Notes: a model not told the origin generated them from the letters alone. A DNA stretch of 64,000 nucleotides from Evansella caseinilytica (GCF_900107275.1 NZ_FNPI01000001.1:310001-374000), one strand, 5' to 3'; positions 46,160 to 55,875 are shown, counted from the stretch's first letter. A program made the numbers and translations.

Positions 46160-46363
46160 TTATTGTTTATATTGCGGTTCTTCTTGTTCGATTTGTTGAA
46201 GGCGCGGTGATAATGTATCAACAATCGACTGTGTTTGCTGTGCCATGTCTTTGAACATTTGTTTCGCCTGTTGATTTTCTGTTTGAAGAGCAAATGTTTC
46301 CAGGCTTGCCTGTGCGCTTTTCAGTCCGGCGATGGTTTGCTTCACTTGTGTAGCAACAGTCAT
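46160..46363 (-). CDS. DUF1657 domain protein (first gene of spoVA-like cluster)
   Basis: 67-aa helical protein, MTVATQVKQTIAGLKSAQ to EEPQYKQ, closely similar to the protein at 43932-44138. ATG at 46363 has AGGAGG 7 bases upstream. A sigma-G-like promoter lies upstream, fitting expression in the forespore. A hairpin and a mobile element now separate it from spoVAC. Confidence 0.88.
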   Translation of the reverse strand: MTVATQVKQTIAGLKSAQASLETFALQTENQQAKQMFKDMAQQTQSIVDTLSPRLQQIEQEEPQYKQ

Positions 46364-46397
46364 GATGTGACCTCCTATCATATTTAAACTTCGTTTT

Positions 46398-46428
46398 TAT
46401 CATGACTTGAAGCTTTAAAATATATTCA
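46398..46428 (-). promoter_or_regulatory. Candidate sigma-G promoter of the DUF1657 gene
   Basis: On the minus strand TGAATA and CATGATA are separated by 18 bases, close to the forespore sigma-G pattern TGAATA/CATACTA. It lies 34 bases before the ATG. Confidence 0.5.
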
Positions 46429-46482
46429 ATTAATGTATAGTGAAAATTAGGTAATGAAATGTTGGACAAGGAGCTGGGAGAA

Positions 46483-47604
46483 ATGATGGCTATCGAAACA
46501 CCGGCATTGATGTTGGAGGAAAAAAAGCTGCGGCTGAATTTGCAGCGGATGATGGATGTCGCTGCAACGGGTGTGCAGGTGCGCCCGCACTTTAAAACGC
46601 ACAAATCCTTGTACATTGCCAAGCTGCAAATGAATTTAGGGGCATGCGGAATAACGGTGGCAACAGCGTCTGAAGCAGAGCTGCTGCTTGAAAACGGATT
46701 TCGGGACATTCTGATCGCTTTTCCTTTGACCGATCATGAAAAAATCAGACGCCTGATGAGACGGATACCGGCAGCCCGCGTTATTTTCACGGTGGACAGC
46801 GAGGAGCAGGCAGCGCTGGTTGAACGAGCGGCAAAACAGGAGAAGGTCACACCGGAAGTATGGCTAAAAGTGAATTCCGGTTTAAACCGCTGCGGAACGG
46901 AACCGGGAAAAGAGACATTGTTGCTGGCAAAAAAACTGGCAGCCGGCGGTCTTCTTCGTCTGACAGGAGTTTATACGCATGCCGGTCATTCGTATGCGGC
47001 CTGTTCAGCGGCAGAGATCGCTCAAATTGCCGCAGCGGAAGCGGATAGTGTTTTATTAAGTGCCCGCTTGATAGAGGAAGCAGGCATTCCTGTTCCGCAT
47101 CGCAGCGTCGGATCGACACCGACGTTTGAACTGGCAGCTCAATATAAAGGAATTACGGAAGTCAGGCCGGGGAATGCTGTGTTTTTCGACGGGATGCAGG
47201 TCGGTCTGGGAACGGCAGCCTGGGAGGAGGTTGCGCTGACGGTGCTTGCGACGATTGTGTCACGTAAAAAAGACAGGCTTATTTTGGATGCAGGCAGCAA
47301 GGCATTAACCACCGAAAAAGGGGCCCATGGGAATGAGCGTATGAAGGGTTTCGGGAAGCTCGTTACGAAGGAGGAGCTTTATATCACCAGGGTATCGGAG
47401 GAGCATGGGGTTGTTGCCTTCAATCAGCAGCAGCCGTCGCCGGGAGTGGAGACGGGCGGCACCGGGCTTTCCTTAAATGATCGTGTTGCAATTATTCCGA
47501 ATCATGCATGCCCGGTTGTCAATTTATTTGATCATTATTATTTTATGAAAGAAGACGGCGGGGTGGATATCCTTCCCGTTGATGCCAGGGGAATGTCGCA
47601 GTAA
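46483..47604 (+). CDS. D-threonine aldolase/D-serine dehydratase-like PLP enzyme
   Basis: 373-aa alanine-racemase-fold PLP enzyme (DSD1 type). Visible: IETPALMLEEKKL, the PLP-lysine region VRPHFKTHK, LTGVYTHAGHSYAA, RSVGSTPTF, TEVRPGNAVFFDGMQ, and C-terminal zinc-type IIPNHACPVVN. ATG at 46483 has AAGGAG 9 bases upstream; 46459 is an alternative. Substrate among D-threonine, D-serine or D-hydroxy-amino acids is not certain. Confidence 0.87.
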   Translation: MMAIETPALMLEEKKLRLNLQRMMDVAATGVQVRPHFKTHKSLYIAKLQMNLGACGITVATASEAELLLENGFRDILIAFPLTDHEKIRRLMRRIPAARVIFTVDSEEQAALVERAAKQEKVTPEVWLKVNSGLNRCGTEPGKETLLLAKKLAAGGLLRLTGVYTHAGHSYAACSAAEIAQIAAAEADSVLLSARLIEEAGIPVPHRSVGSTPTFELAAQYKGITEVRPGNAVFFDGMQVGLGTAAWEEVALTVLATIVSRKKDRLILDAGSKALTTEKGAHGNERMKGFGKLVTKEELYITRVSEEHGVVAFNQQQPSPGVETGGTGLSLNDRVAIIPNHACPVVNLFDHYYFMKEDGGVDILPVDARGMSQ

Positions 47605-47758
47605 AGAAGTGCAGTTGGAAGCGGCAGATGTTTGCGGTATGATAAGGGCATAAGGAGCAGAGAACCGTTATGGTGATTGTCTGACGAGCGATGCCAGGGA
47701 TAAGTATCGATTGTTAAAGATTGACAACCTTGCAAAAGAGACATATTGTTGTTTAATA

Positions 47759-47787
47759 GTGGATGTTCTCAGAGGAAACATCCACTA
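47759..47787. repeat. Hairpin upstream of the MATE gene
   Basis: AGTGGATGTT and AACATCCACT form a 10-bp stem with a short loop; no T-run follows. The rest of 47605-47894 has no gene. Confidence 0.5.
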
Positions 47788-47894
47788 CAAAATGATCGAA
47801 GCTGCCGCGTGGAAACGAATGGACTTTCCTGCTGCTGTTGAAGTGAAGAACGATCTTTTTTTACAGGTTAGTTTTTGTAAAAGGTGGTACGGTT

Positions 47895-49247
47895 GTGTAT
47901 AAAACAGAAACATTAAAAGAAAAAATCAAGCTGCTCACGGTTGTCATGTGGCCGATCCTTGTCACGCAGCTAGGATTGTATGCCATGAATTTCATTGATA
48001 CAACGATGTCCGGGAGAGCGGGAGCTGATGATCTGGCCGGGGTTGCCATTGGTTCGAGCCTGTGGGTGCCGATTTTGACGGGGATCAACGGCATTCTTCT
48101 TGCTTTAACGCCGATCATTTCGCAAAAAATCGGTGCGAAGCAACACGGGGACGTATCCTTTTATGTTATCCAGGGAATATATCTGTCGATTGTGATTGCC
48201 CTGACGGTGATTGCTTTTGGCTTTTTTCTGTTGGAGCCGGTGCTAAATTTGATGTCATTGGAGCCGGAAGTAGCCGCGATTGCCAAACACTATTTAATCG
48301 GTCTTACTTTCGGGATGATTCCGTTATTTGTGTATAATGTTTTGCGCGGCTTTATCGATTCGCTCGGGCAAACGCGGGTGACGATGATCATTACGCTTTT
48401 GGCGCTGCCGATCAATTTGCTGTTTAACTACGTATTGATTTTTGGCAAACTTGGGTTTCCGGCGCTTGGTGGAGTGGGAGCCGGCTATGCTTCCGCCATC
48501 ACCTATTGGTTTATTCTGCTGGTAACCATTTATTTTTCCGTGAAGACCCGGCCATTCAGCCAATTTCAAATTTTCGGGAAAAAAATTCGCGTTTCCTTTG
48601 GAACGTGGAAGGAAATCCTTCTATTAGGTCTGCCGATAGGGTTAACAATCTTCTTTGAAACAAGTATTTTTTCTGCCGTGACGTTGCTGATGAGTCAATT
48701 TTCAACAGAGGTCATCGCAGCCCATCAAGCGGCGATTAATTTTGCCAGCATGCTGTACATGATTCCAATGAGCATTGCTTTCACGCTGACGATCTGCGTC
48801 GGGTTTGAAATAGGGGCCGAGCGGCTGGAAGATGCGAAAACGTACAGTAAATTAGGGATGGCAATTTCCCTGGCCATGGGGGTTATCTCCTGCGTTGTCA
48901 TCTATTTTCTGCGGGGACCGGTATCAAGTTTATATACAGTGGATCAAGGTGTGGCTGTGCTGATTCAGCAGTTTTTAATTTACGCGATTTTCTTTCAATT
49001 TTCCGATGCGGTCAACACACCGATTCAAGGAATTTTACGAGGATATAAGGATGTGAATGTTCCGTTTGTGATGGCGTTGATTGCTTTCTGGATCATCGGC
49101 CTTCCTTTAGGGTTTGTCGCCGCTAATTTTACATTTCTCGGCCCTTTCGGATACTGGGTCGGGCTGATCATCGGCCTTGCCGTCTGCGCCGCTTTCTTGT
49201 TGCAACGGCTGCTGCTGGTGCAGCGCAGAGTGGCCCAAAAAAGCTAA
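47895..49247 (+). CDS. MATE family multidrug efflux transporter
   Basis: 450-aa cation/drug antiporter with about 12 helices in two halves. Visible: PILVTQLGLYAMNFIDTTMSG, ATGSSLW-like GVAIGSSLWVPI, and GILRGYKDVNVPF in the second half. NorM-like subfamily. The GTG start has AAAGGTGG 7 bases upstream. Monocistronic, followed by a strong terminator. Confidence 0.92.
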   Translation: MYKTETLKEKIKLLTVVMWPILVTQLGLYAMNFIDTTMSGRAGADDLAGVAIGSSLWVPILTGINGILLALTPIISQKIGAKQHGDVSFYVIQGIYLSIVIALTVIAFGFFLLEPVLNLMSLEPEVAAIAKHYLIGLTFGMIPLFVYNVLRGFIDSLGQTRVTMIITLLALPINLLFNYVLIFGKLGFPALGGVGAGYASAITYWFILLVTIYFSVKTRPFSQFQIFGKKIRVSFGTWKEILLLGLPIGLTIFFETSIFSAVTLLMSQFSTEVIAAHQAAINFASMLYMIPMSIAFTLTICVGFEIGAERLEDAKTYSKLGMAISLAMGVISCVVIYFLRGPVSSLYTVDQGVAVLIQQFLIYAIFFQFSDAVNTPIQGILRGYKDVNVPFVMALIAFWIIGLPLGFVAANFTFLGPFGYWVGLIIGLAVCAAFLLQRLLLVQRRVAQKS

Positions 49248-49268
49248 CAAATCCGGAAATTTTGAAAA

Positions 49269-49312
49269 AAAATCCTCCATTTTGCCTGCAGTGCGAGTGG
49301 AGGATTTTTTGA
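49269..49312. terminator. Two-way terminator after the MATE gene
   Basis: AATCCTCCA pairs with TGGAGGATT followed by TTTT on the plus strand; the minus strand also ends in a U-run, serving the convergent DUF2975 gene. Confidence 0.85.
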
Positions 49313-49322
49313 AGTCCTAGTC

Positions 49323-49787
49323 TTAGTTTTTGCTGAGATTCTTGTTCTCTATCGCCTGTTTAAAAATCTCAGTCAATATTAAGGTAAATAATCCAAAAAG
49401 AAGATATACAAATACGGATGGCTTTACAGAACCGTAAGAGGTTGCCAGCAAGTCGAAATTACCATCATGGCCCGGATATTTAACGATCAGATCCAGGATA
49501 CCGATGCCAAAAGCGGAGTAGCTGATCCTTTTAAAATGTACGATGTTTTTTACATTGAATGAATTGTTATTCTCGATAGTCCTAATCACTTTTTGTAGAT
49601 TTACTAGAATAACCAGAAGAAAGGAAACCAAAGCCAATGTAAAAATGATATTAACTATAGGATGAATGGAGACAAAATCCGGATTGAACAAGCTTGTAAA
49701 TACACTCGAAAGTAATCCGAGCATGACGAAAAGAATCGTTCCATTGATAAATAGTTTTATTCCCTTCAAGGTGGAATATTTCTTCAT
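49323..49787 (-). CDS. DUF2975 family membrane protein
   Basis: 154-aa protein with four membrane helices, resembling DUF2975 (ENNNSFNVKNIVHFKRISY in the central loop). Such proteins usually precede a small Xre-type regulator; none is seen downstream here. AGGAGTGG precedes the ATG at 49787. Function unknown. Confidence 0.75.
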   Translation of the reverse strand: MKKYSTLKGIKLFINGTILFVMLGLLSSVFTSLFNPDFVSIHPIVNIIFTLALVSFLLVILVNLQKVIRTIENNNSFNVKNIVHFKRISYSAFGIGILDLIVKYPGHDGNFDLLATSYGSVKPSVFVYLLFGLFTLILTEIFKQAIENKNLSKN

Positions 49788-50391
49788 ACGACCACTCCTA
49801 GTGTTATGTAAAACTGATAATGAAATAAAAATATTTTTATTATTCACTAGTCACAAAAGATGGGGTGTACACCAAAAGACAAGGAGACAAAGTTAATAAT
49901 ATTCCATTAAATAACTAAGGTAATCGTATAACGTTTTCTGCATCATACATCGAATAAATGAAACAACTTTGTGAAATTATACCTATTTCTTGCTGTATCA
50001 AGTAAACCTTCTTTCATGCTTTCCGAAACGTGTAAAAGATTTTTCTTCCCAGCACACCTGTCCAATCATTTCCCAGCGAAAAAAATAAGATGTATTAATG
50101 AAGCGTGTTAAAGAATGTAATGGCCAGGCTTCATGCTCCGCTGTTGAGAACTTCATTCTTTGCAGGCAATAGTGGTTGTTCAAAGTTGTTGTCATCAGAT
50201 CGAACACATAAAAAAACATCTGTCTGACTTGTGGCCGTTCCAAAAGGATAGAGCGGCCTTTTTGACAACCGCTATTATCATTTCCGAACATCGTTCTCTG
50301 TCATATGGAAGAGGCTGATAACGATGTTCAATCAGTGCTGATAATCAATTCAGCAAACAGTATTTTATTTCTATTGGGGTGTGGCGGAACT
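49788..50391. other. AT-rich intergenic region
   Basis: No gene with a ribosome site. GGCCG at 50232 and CGGCC at 50253 form a short stem followed by TTTTT, a terminator-like structure without an evident upstream gene; this may mark a lost gene. Confidence 0.45.
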
Positions 50392-51348
50392 ATGAATATT
50401 CTTGTGACTGGTGCAGCAGGTTTTATCGGCTCCCATTTATGCGAGAAATTATTACAGGAACGGGAAAATATATGTATCGGCATTGACGGATTTGTTGATC
50501 CCTCCTTGCTGCAAGTGAAGCAAAGAAATATCGCCCAGTTGTTACATCATCCGCGGTTTCAGTTTGTGAACGACAATTTATTGACCCTTGACTGGGGAAA
50601 GTGGCTCGAGGATGTCGATGTGATTTACCATCTAGCAGGAATGCCAGGCGTGCGGACCAGCTGGGGAAAGGATTTTGAACTGTATACGCTGCACAATATC
50701 ATGGTAACACAGCGATTGCTGGAAGCATGTAAAAGACGTTCACTAAAAAAATTCATTTATGTTTCCACATCATCCGTATACGGAGAAAAAGCAGGAAAAG
50801 TTTCTGAATCAAGTCCGCCTGCGCCGCTCTCTCCTTATGGGGTGACCAAATTGACGGGGGAGTATTTATGCAAAGTGTACGCAGCAACCGATGATCTCCC
50901 TGTCACGATTCTCCGCTATTTCACGGTATATGGACCAAGGCAGCGGGGCGATATGGCCTTTCACCGGTTTATTCATTGCATCCTGACAAATAAACCGATT
51001 CCGGTTTACGGGGATGGGCTGCAGACGCGCGATTTCACGTATATTTCCGATTGCGTGACAGGCACGGCCGCCGTCCTGCATGCAGATAATGTCCGCGGAG
51101 AAACGATCAACATCGGTGGGAAAGAGCGGAAATCAATCCTCGAAGTGATCGGTATACTGGAGGAAATTATCGGGAAGAAAGCAAACATTCTTTTTCTTGA
51201 AAAAAACCGGGGAGAGCCGCGGCATACTTGGGCGGAGATATCAAAAGCAGAGAAGCTGCTTCAATACAGGCCAACCGTTCCATTGGAAGATGGGCTGCGG
51301 AACGAATTCAATGACTTGAGCTCCCTTTATCTAGGGGGGGAGAGATGA
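50392..51348 (+). CDS. NAD-dependent sugar-nucleotide epimerase/dehydratase
   Basis: 318-aa short-chain dehydrogenase of the UDP-glucose 4-epimerase/dehydratase type. Visible: NAD loop TGAAGFIGSHL at residues 6-16, catalytic Ser-Ser with YGVTK (YxxxK), and YGPRQRGDMAFHRFI. ATG at 50392 starts right at the Rossmann strand; the upstream extension is not supported. It overlaps the next glycosyltransferase (ATGA), so both probably make one spore-coat or surface glycan. Confidence 0.9.
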   Translation: MNILVTGAAGFIGSHLCEKLLQERENICIGIDGFVDPSLLQVKQRNIAQLLHHPRFQFVNDNLLTLDWGKWLEDVDVIYHLAGMPGVRTSWGKDFELYTLHNIMVTQRLLEACKRRSLKKFIYVSTSSVYGEKAGKVSESSPPAPLSPYGVTKLTGEYLCKVYAATDDLPVTILRYFTVYGPRQRGDMAFHRFIHCILTNKPIPVYGDGLQTRDFTYISDCVTGTAAVLHADNVRGETINIGGKERKSILEVIGILEEIIGKKANILFLEKNRGEPRHTWAEISKAEKLLQYRPTVPLEDGLRNEFNDLSSLYLGGER

Positions 51349-52490
51349 AACTCGCTTTTATTTGTACAGAAAGTCTCCCGTCACCTGCGGTCAGAGGCGG
51401 CGCCATCCAAATGATGATCGATGGTGTTTCCCCGTTTTTAAGCAAATTATACGAGCTGACAATTTTCTCTGTCACGGACCCGGAACTACCCGATGTTGAA
51501 ATTCGTGATGACGTGGAATATATTCGCTTTCCCTCCAAGCATTATAAAGAACAAGTCATCAGCAAGCTGCAGTCCGAGCATTACGATATCATTCACGTCT
51601 TCAACAGACCGCAAAACATTCCTTTTTATCGAGCGGCTTCGCCGGGAAGCAAAATCATTTTAGGACTTCATAATGAGATGCTTTCCGATCAAAAAATCTC
51701 GTTTATATCAGGAAAGGAAGTGATCCGGTCCGTCGATGGGATTGTCACTGTCAGCGAATACTTGAAACAAACAGTCATCCGCCGTTTTTCGGAAGCTTCA
51801 CCGAAAACTACCGTTGTCTATTCCGGCGTATCGTTGCATGAGTATCCACCTGTTTGGACTTCCGCCGGCAGGCAAATTCGGACGAAATACCGGAAAAAAT
51901 ACAATATTGAAGGCAAAAAGGTGATTTTGTTTGTCGGACGGTTGACGAGAAAAAAAGGACCGCACTTACTAATTTCCGCCTTTCAAGCGATAGTCAAGCG
52001 TCATCCGGATACCGTTCTTGTGGTTGCAGGGGGGAAGTGGTTCAGCGATGACGGAATCAATCAATACATCCGCTATTTGAAGCGGCTGGCCGATCCTGTG
52101 AAAGAGCACGTTCTTTTTACAAAATACATTCCTGCTCATGAAATCCCGAATATTTTTTTGATGAGTGATATTTTTGTTTGCACCTCCCAATGGCAGGAGC
52201 CGCTGGCGCGGGTTCATTATGAGGCGTTTGCCGCGGGAATCCCTGTCATCACCACCAATCGCGGCGGGAATTCGGAAGTTATCCTGCACAAAGAAACCGG
52301 CTATTTGATTGAGGATTACAATAAGACCGCAGAATTTGCAAAGGCGGTGCACTATTATCTCAAGCATCCTGACACAGCCGCCTTGATGGCTAAAAAAGGT
52401 CGGGAGTTCGTGGAAGGGAATTTTCAATTTCAGCATGTTGCCGCTCGATTAGAAGCGGTGTATTCGAAAATAACGGAAGCATCGTTGTGA
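51345..52490 (+). CDS. Glycosyltransferase family 4, CotSA-like
   Basis: 381-aa GT-B glycosyltransferase. It begins KLAFICTESLPSPAVRGGAI, like spore-coat CotSA, and carries LFVGRLTRKKGPHLL and the donor-site region QWQEPLARVHYEAFAAGIPV. Overlaps the epimerase by 4 bases. Probably adds a sugar to a coat component. No signal or membrane segment. Confidence 0.88.
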   Translation: MKLAFICTESLPSPAVRGGAIQMMIDGVSPFLSKLYELTIFSVTDPELPDVEIRDDVEYIRFPSKHYKEQVISKLQSEHYDIIHVFNRPQNIPFYRAASPGSKIILGLHNEMLSDQKISFISGKEVIRSVDGIVTVSEYLKQTVIRRFSEASPKTTVVYSGVSLHEYPPVWTSAGRQIRTKYRKKYNIEGKKVILFVGRLTRKKGPHLLISAFQAIVKRHPDTVLVVAGGKWFSDDGINQYIRYLKRLADPVKEHVLFTKYIPAHEIPNIFLMSDIFVCTSQWQEPLARVHYEAFAAGIPVITTNRGGNSEVILHKETGYLIEDYNKTAEFAKAVHYYLKHPDTAALMAKKGREFVEGNFQFQHVAARLEAVYSKITEASL

Positions 52491-52875
52491 GGATGCCGTT
52501 TGCTTTTCAGCGTCAGGAATAAAATAGGCGAGATAATCCACTGCTGTTTTTCCGGCGCTGTGAAAACATTGAATGGTTAAAAAATGGCGGGGAATTGCAT
52601 GGAATGATGAGGGGATGTCTCTAAAACGCTGTTTGTCACTTTTTAACTAGACATCCCCGTACCAAGGGGAAAAGCTGCTTGACAGCTTGATGGGAGGGTG
52701 GCCTTAAATCTGGTCAACTCATTGTGGCGACCGTCCACACGGTCCAGCCTTTGAATAAATGGATCTGCTTTCCATGTCCATTCCTCATGCGTGCAAAATG
52801 GATTTGTTACTTTCAATTGCTTCACGTTTTCTGAACTGGTGCCACAAAAAAGGAGAGAACCACTGAGAAACCGGA
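52491..52875. other. Intergenic region between converging glycosyltransferase genes
   Basis: GGGGATGTCT (52611-52620) pairs with AGACATCCCC (52649-52658). The minus frame 52643-52825 reads VTNPFCTHEEWTWKADPF and could be a gene remnant, but has no ribosome site. Confidence 0.45.
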
Positions 52876-54444
52876 CTATTTATTTTTATTGTAATTTTTC
52901 AATTGGTATACCTTTTTTTGCTTCACCGGTTTGGCTATCCACGGCTTGGTGGCAAGATTTTGTATCGAAAACAGCACGATATCTTCTTGGGTAAAACGAG
53001 CTTCTTCGCTTTTCGGAGTGTCATCGGACTGTTCTCCCTCAAGCGTTTCCGCCTCGGAATCGGTGAGCTCAGCAGAAGCAACAGCGGCTTCCGCAGAAGA
53101 ATCTGGATCATTCGTCTCCCCGGCTGGAGAAACTCCTTCGGAATCAGGCAGATCAGCCGCCGCAACAGCTGAGTCGGAATCAAAAGCGAGTTCGCTATCA
53201 TTCGTCTCCCCGGCGGACGGCGCCCCTTCCGAAACCAGCTCAGGAACCACTTCACCACCTACGGACGCCGTGCTTCCCGCAGGCACGTTGTTGGCGATGT
53301 TGTCGGCTATTTCATCCCATACGGCAGCGATATCATTGACGACCCGGCTCCAATGGTGATTTTTCTCCGCAATCGATCGCCCGTATTGCCCCATTTCTCT
53401 GCACAGAGCGGGGTTGGACAGCAAGGTGGATAGATGAGCTGCAAATTGTTGGGGGTCCTCGGGATTTTCCACAATAAATCCGTTTTTGCCCACTTCCATA
53501 ATTTCCGGATTGCCTCCCCGCGCCGTCGTCACGATTGGCAGCCCGGCGGCCATCGCTTCATAGTGAACCCGGGCCAACGGTTCTTCCCATTGAGAAGGGC
53601 AGACGAAGATGTCTGCGGCAGCAAACCAGTTTTGAATTTCCTGCGGATGGACAAAACCAGTTGTAATCACGGGGACGGACAATCGCGACGCTAAGGAGCG
53701 GATATAAGCGATATAGTCGGATACCCGGTTGTCGCTGAAGCCTTTGCTTCCCATCAACACGAGGGCAATGTTCGGATGTTTTTTTGTCAGCAGCGGCATG
53801 GCGCGGAGGAGTACATCTGCGCCTTTGTTTGCGGAAAGTCTGCCGGCAAATAAAATGACTTGTTTTTGCTCCAGCTGATGTGCTTTGCGCACTGAAGCTC
53901 TTAATTTTCTGCCTTGATCGGAATACGCCGGAACGAAACGTGTTAAATCCACTCCGGAATAAATCGTTTGCAGCTTCGGATGTGCTTCAGGAAAATGTTT
54001 GGCAATTTCGCTGCCGATATAATTGCTGATGGTAATGATTTTATCCAGTTGCGCAATCGCAGCACTTGCCTCCTGAGGATCAATTTTTTCCCTTTTAAAC
54101 ATATTGTTGTGCATGCTTAAAACGATACGCGCGTTCGGTGCCGCCTGGCGAACCGGAACGACGAGACGGGGGCGGTTAAAGATGTGGATTAAGTCAAACG
54201 AATGTTTGCTTACATAATCGACAACCCCTTCCCTGTAAGTTTCCAGCAGCCGGCCGGGTACTCTGACATATGCTACGCCGTTCGCTGTTTCCTGATTTGG
54301 AAGCTCAGGATCGTTCTTGCCTAAAATCGTAATCGTATGCTTTTTGCTCAAGCTTGGCACCGCCCCGGAGATGTATGTCTGGATGGCACCGCCTTTAATC
54401 GGCGGAACCGGCAGTTTTTCCGTACTAATTATCAACACTTTCAT
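52876..54444 (-). CDS. cotSA: CotSA-like glycosyltransferase with long acidic C-terminal tail
   Basis: 522 aa. Residues 1-385 form a GT4 glycosyltransferase like CotSA (KVLIISTEKLPVPPIKGGAI, LFAGRLSANKGADVLL, SQWEEPLARVHYEAMAAGLP), 47% longer overall than usual. Residues about 390-490 are an Ala/Ser/Glu/Asp-rich tail with a repeat around AGETND and DSEG. The last 25 residues are basic (KPVKQKKVYQLKNYNKNK). It overlaps cotS by 20 bases. The tail could anchor the enzyme in the coat. The plus-strand frame opposite the tail is a shadow. Confidence 0.87.
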   Translation of the reverse strand: MKVLIISTEKLPVPPIKGGAIQTYISGAVPSLSKKHTITILGKNDPELPNQETANGVAYVRVPGRLLETYREGVVDYVSKHSFDLIHIFNRPRLVVPVRQAAPNARIVLSMHNNMFKREKIDPQEASAAIAQLDKIITISNYIGSEIAKHFPEAHPKLQTIYSGVDLTRFVPAYSDQGRKLRASVRKAHQLEQKQVILFAGRLSANKGADVLLRAMPLLTKKHPNIALVLMGSKGFSDNRVSDYIAYIRSLASRLSVPVITTGFVHPQEIQNWFAAADIFVCPSQWEEPLARVHYEAMAAGLPIVTTARGGNPEIMEVGKNGFIVENPEDPQQFAAHLSTLLSNPALCREMGQYGRSIAEKNHHWSRVVNDIAAVWDEIADNIANNVPAGSTASVGGEVVPELVSEGAPSAGETNDSELAFDSDSAVAAADLPDSEGVSPAGETNDPDSSAEAAVASAELTDSEAETLEGEQSDDTPKSEEARFTQEDIVLFSIQNLATKPWIAKPVKQKKVYQLKNYNKNK

Positions 54445-55543
54445 TTTGCTTTCCGCCCTTCCATTCTGTTTTCAGCTGTTCAATAATAGGCCATTTTGTT
54501 TTATCGATAGCTGCAATTCTTTGAATAACGGCTTCCATTTCCGCATCTAAAGATATCGTCGGCTCATACAGCATTTCTTTCACATTCTTGTAATAAAGAT
54601 TTGGCAGGCACAAATCGATAACAAGAATGTTAAACACATCGTCTTCTATTGGGTTTGCTTCATGATAAGCTTCCAGCATACCGATGATCCAGCTTAAATC
54701 CCATCCGCCAAGATCGTCCATCGCACTGGTGATTAGTTTTCGCAAATCCCTTATTGGCAAGTCATATGCAACACCGTCAAGGTCAATGATCCACATTCCC
54801 CCGGGACCCATTTGGCCGTTGGACCAGCCGTAATCTTGGTGAACAAGCCCCCATTCCTTGTTTCCTCTTGAGACCAGCTGCTCATAATTGGATTGCTCCA
54901 GCATTGTCGCCGCCTTTCTTGCCTGCTCTTCGAACATGTCGGCCGTGGACAAGACAGCGGCGCTGGCAGGCATTTCCGGGTAGGCGTTGGCTACATCTTT
55001 AAACCAGTTGATTTTTTTGATCATTTTATTATATGTTTTCGGCCAGCGATAAAGTCGTGAGGCATTTTCGGCACCTTTCGGCGGTACGTAGCCTTTGGAA
55101 AGCTGATGGAATTCTCCGATGGCATGGCTTAACAGCTTTGCTCCTTCAAGGTCGGCAGCTACTTGCTGAAGCGGCTCAATCCAGTCGGCTATAAACCAGA
55201 GTTTCCCTCCTTTTTCAACGGTATTTTCCCCTGTTTTTGTCTTGACGATTGGGGGAACTCTTGCTTTTTTGACTTCCACTAAATATTCTTGGGCACCGAT
55301 ACTGAACAAGCTTCGTGTCGGACGACGATGAAGGATTTTCAAGCTTTTTGGTCCTTGATCGGTTTCAATTTTCCAAATAAGCCCGCCTTTATCGGCTTTT
55401 GTTGTGATTACTTCCATGCGGCCGACTGTCAGATCGTATTGCTGGATGACTTCCTGGGCCATTTCTACTATATACTCCGGGACAAAGAAATCATCCATCG
55501 TACCATCTAGATCCCAAGGAGTAATTATTTGGTCCTTATTCAT
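54425..55543 (-). CDS. cotS: CotS family spore coat protein (kinase-like)
   Basis: 372-aa protein of the CotS/YutH group with an aminoglycoside-phosphotransferase-like fold. Visible: LVHQDYGWSNGQMGPGGMW matching HxDxxxxN, and IIDLDGVAYDLPIRDL matching the metal DxD. AGGAGGGATAGG precedes the ATG. CotS and CotSA are coat partners in B. subtilis. The overlapping order here is cotS first, cotSA second. Confidence 0.92.
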   Translation of the reverse strand: MNKDQIITPWDLDGTMDDFFVPEYIVEMAQEVIQQYDLTVGRMEVITTKADKGGLIWKIETDQGPKSLKILHRRPTRSLFSIGAQEYLVEVKKARVPPIVKTKTGENTVEKGGKLWFIADWIEPLQQVAADLEGAKLLSHAIGEFHQLSKGYVPPKGAENASRLYRWPKTYNKMIKKINWFKDVANAYPEMPASAAVLSTADMFEEQARKAATMLEQSNYEQLVSRGNKEWGLVHQDYGWSNGQMGPGGMWIIDLDGVAYDLPIRDLRKLITSAMDDLGGWDLSWIIGMLEAYHEANPIEDDVFNILVIDLCLPNLYYKNVKEMLYEPTISLDAEMEAVIQRIAAIDKTKWPIIEQLKTEWKGGKQNESVDN

Positions 55544-55589
55544 TCCTATCCCTCCTGGTTGAATGTATAATAAATACTATATTCTTAGG

Positions 55590-55875
55590 GAGGAATCTAG
55601 GGTGCACAAATATCCCGACTTCGTGATTTCTTACCGGAATGCCTAGTGGTGAAGGATGGGCGGTTGACGTTGGAGTTCCTGGAAGCAAAGCGTGTCGCCG
55701 AGTGGGACGTGCCCGGAGTGAATGCGGATCGGTATGCCGTTCAGCCGGAAGGAAAAAAAGGATTGTTTGTCCGCTGAACTGTTCAAGGTTTGGTAAAACC
55801 GTTCATACAATGGTGGTGGCAGGCCCTTTCAGGAGAACTTATTGTTCAACAGCGGCAAAAAACGCCAGGGTTAAG
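55590..55875 (+). pseudogene. Possible decayed coding sequence
   Basis: The plus strand reads RDFLPECLVVKDGRLTLEFL and on to GKKGLFVR, then an in-frame TGA at about 55776, then VKPFIQWWWQALSGELIVQQ to a TAA. There is no start codon or ribosome site. The composition is protein-like. The family is not recognised; a relic of a coat gene is possible but unproven. Confidence 0.35.

Noticed and set aside
43042-46363. Complete mobile spoVA2 operon on a transposon
   Set aside because: spoVAEb and the YhcN-type gene are absent and no transposase or resolvase flanks the cluster; only a spoVA2-like subset can be claimed.
52931-53359. Plus-strand Ser/Ala-rich 142-codon frame
   Set aside because: Shadow of the repetitive tail of the minus-strand glycosyltransferase; no ribosome site.
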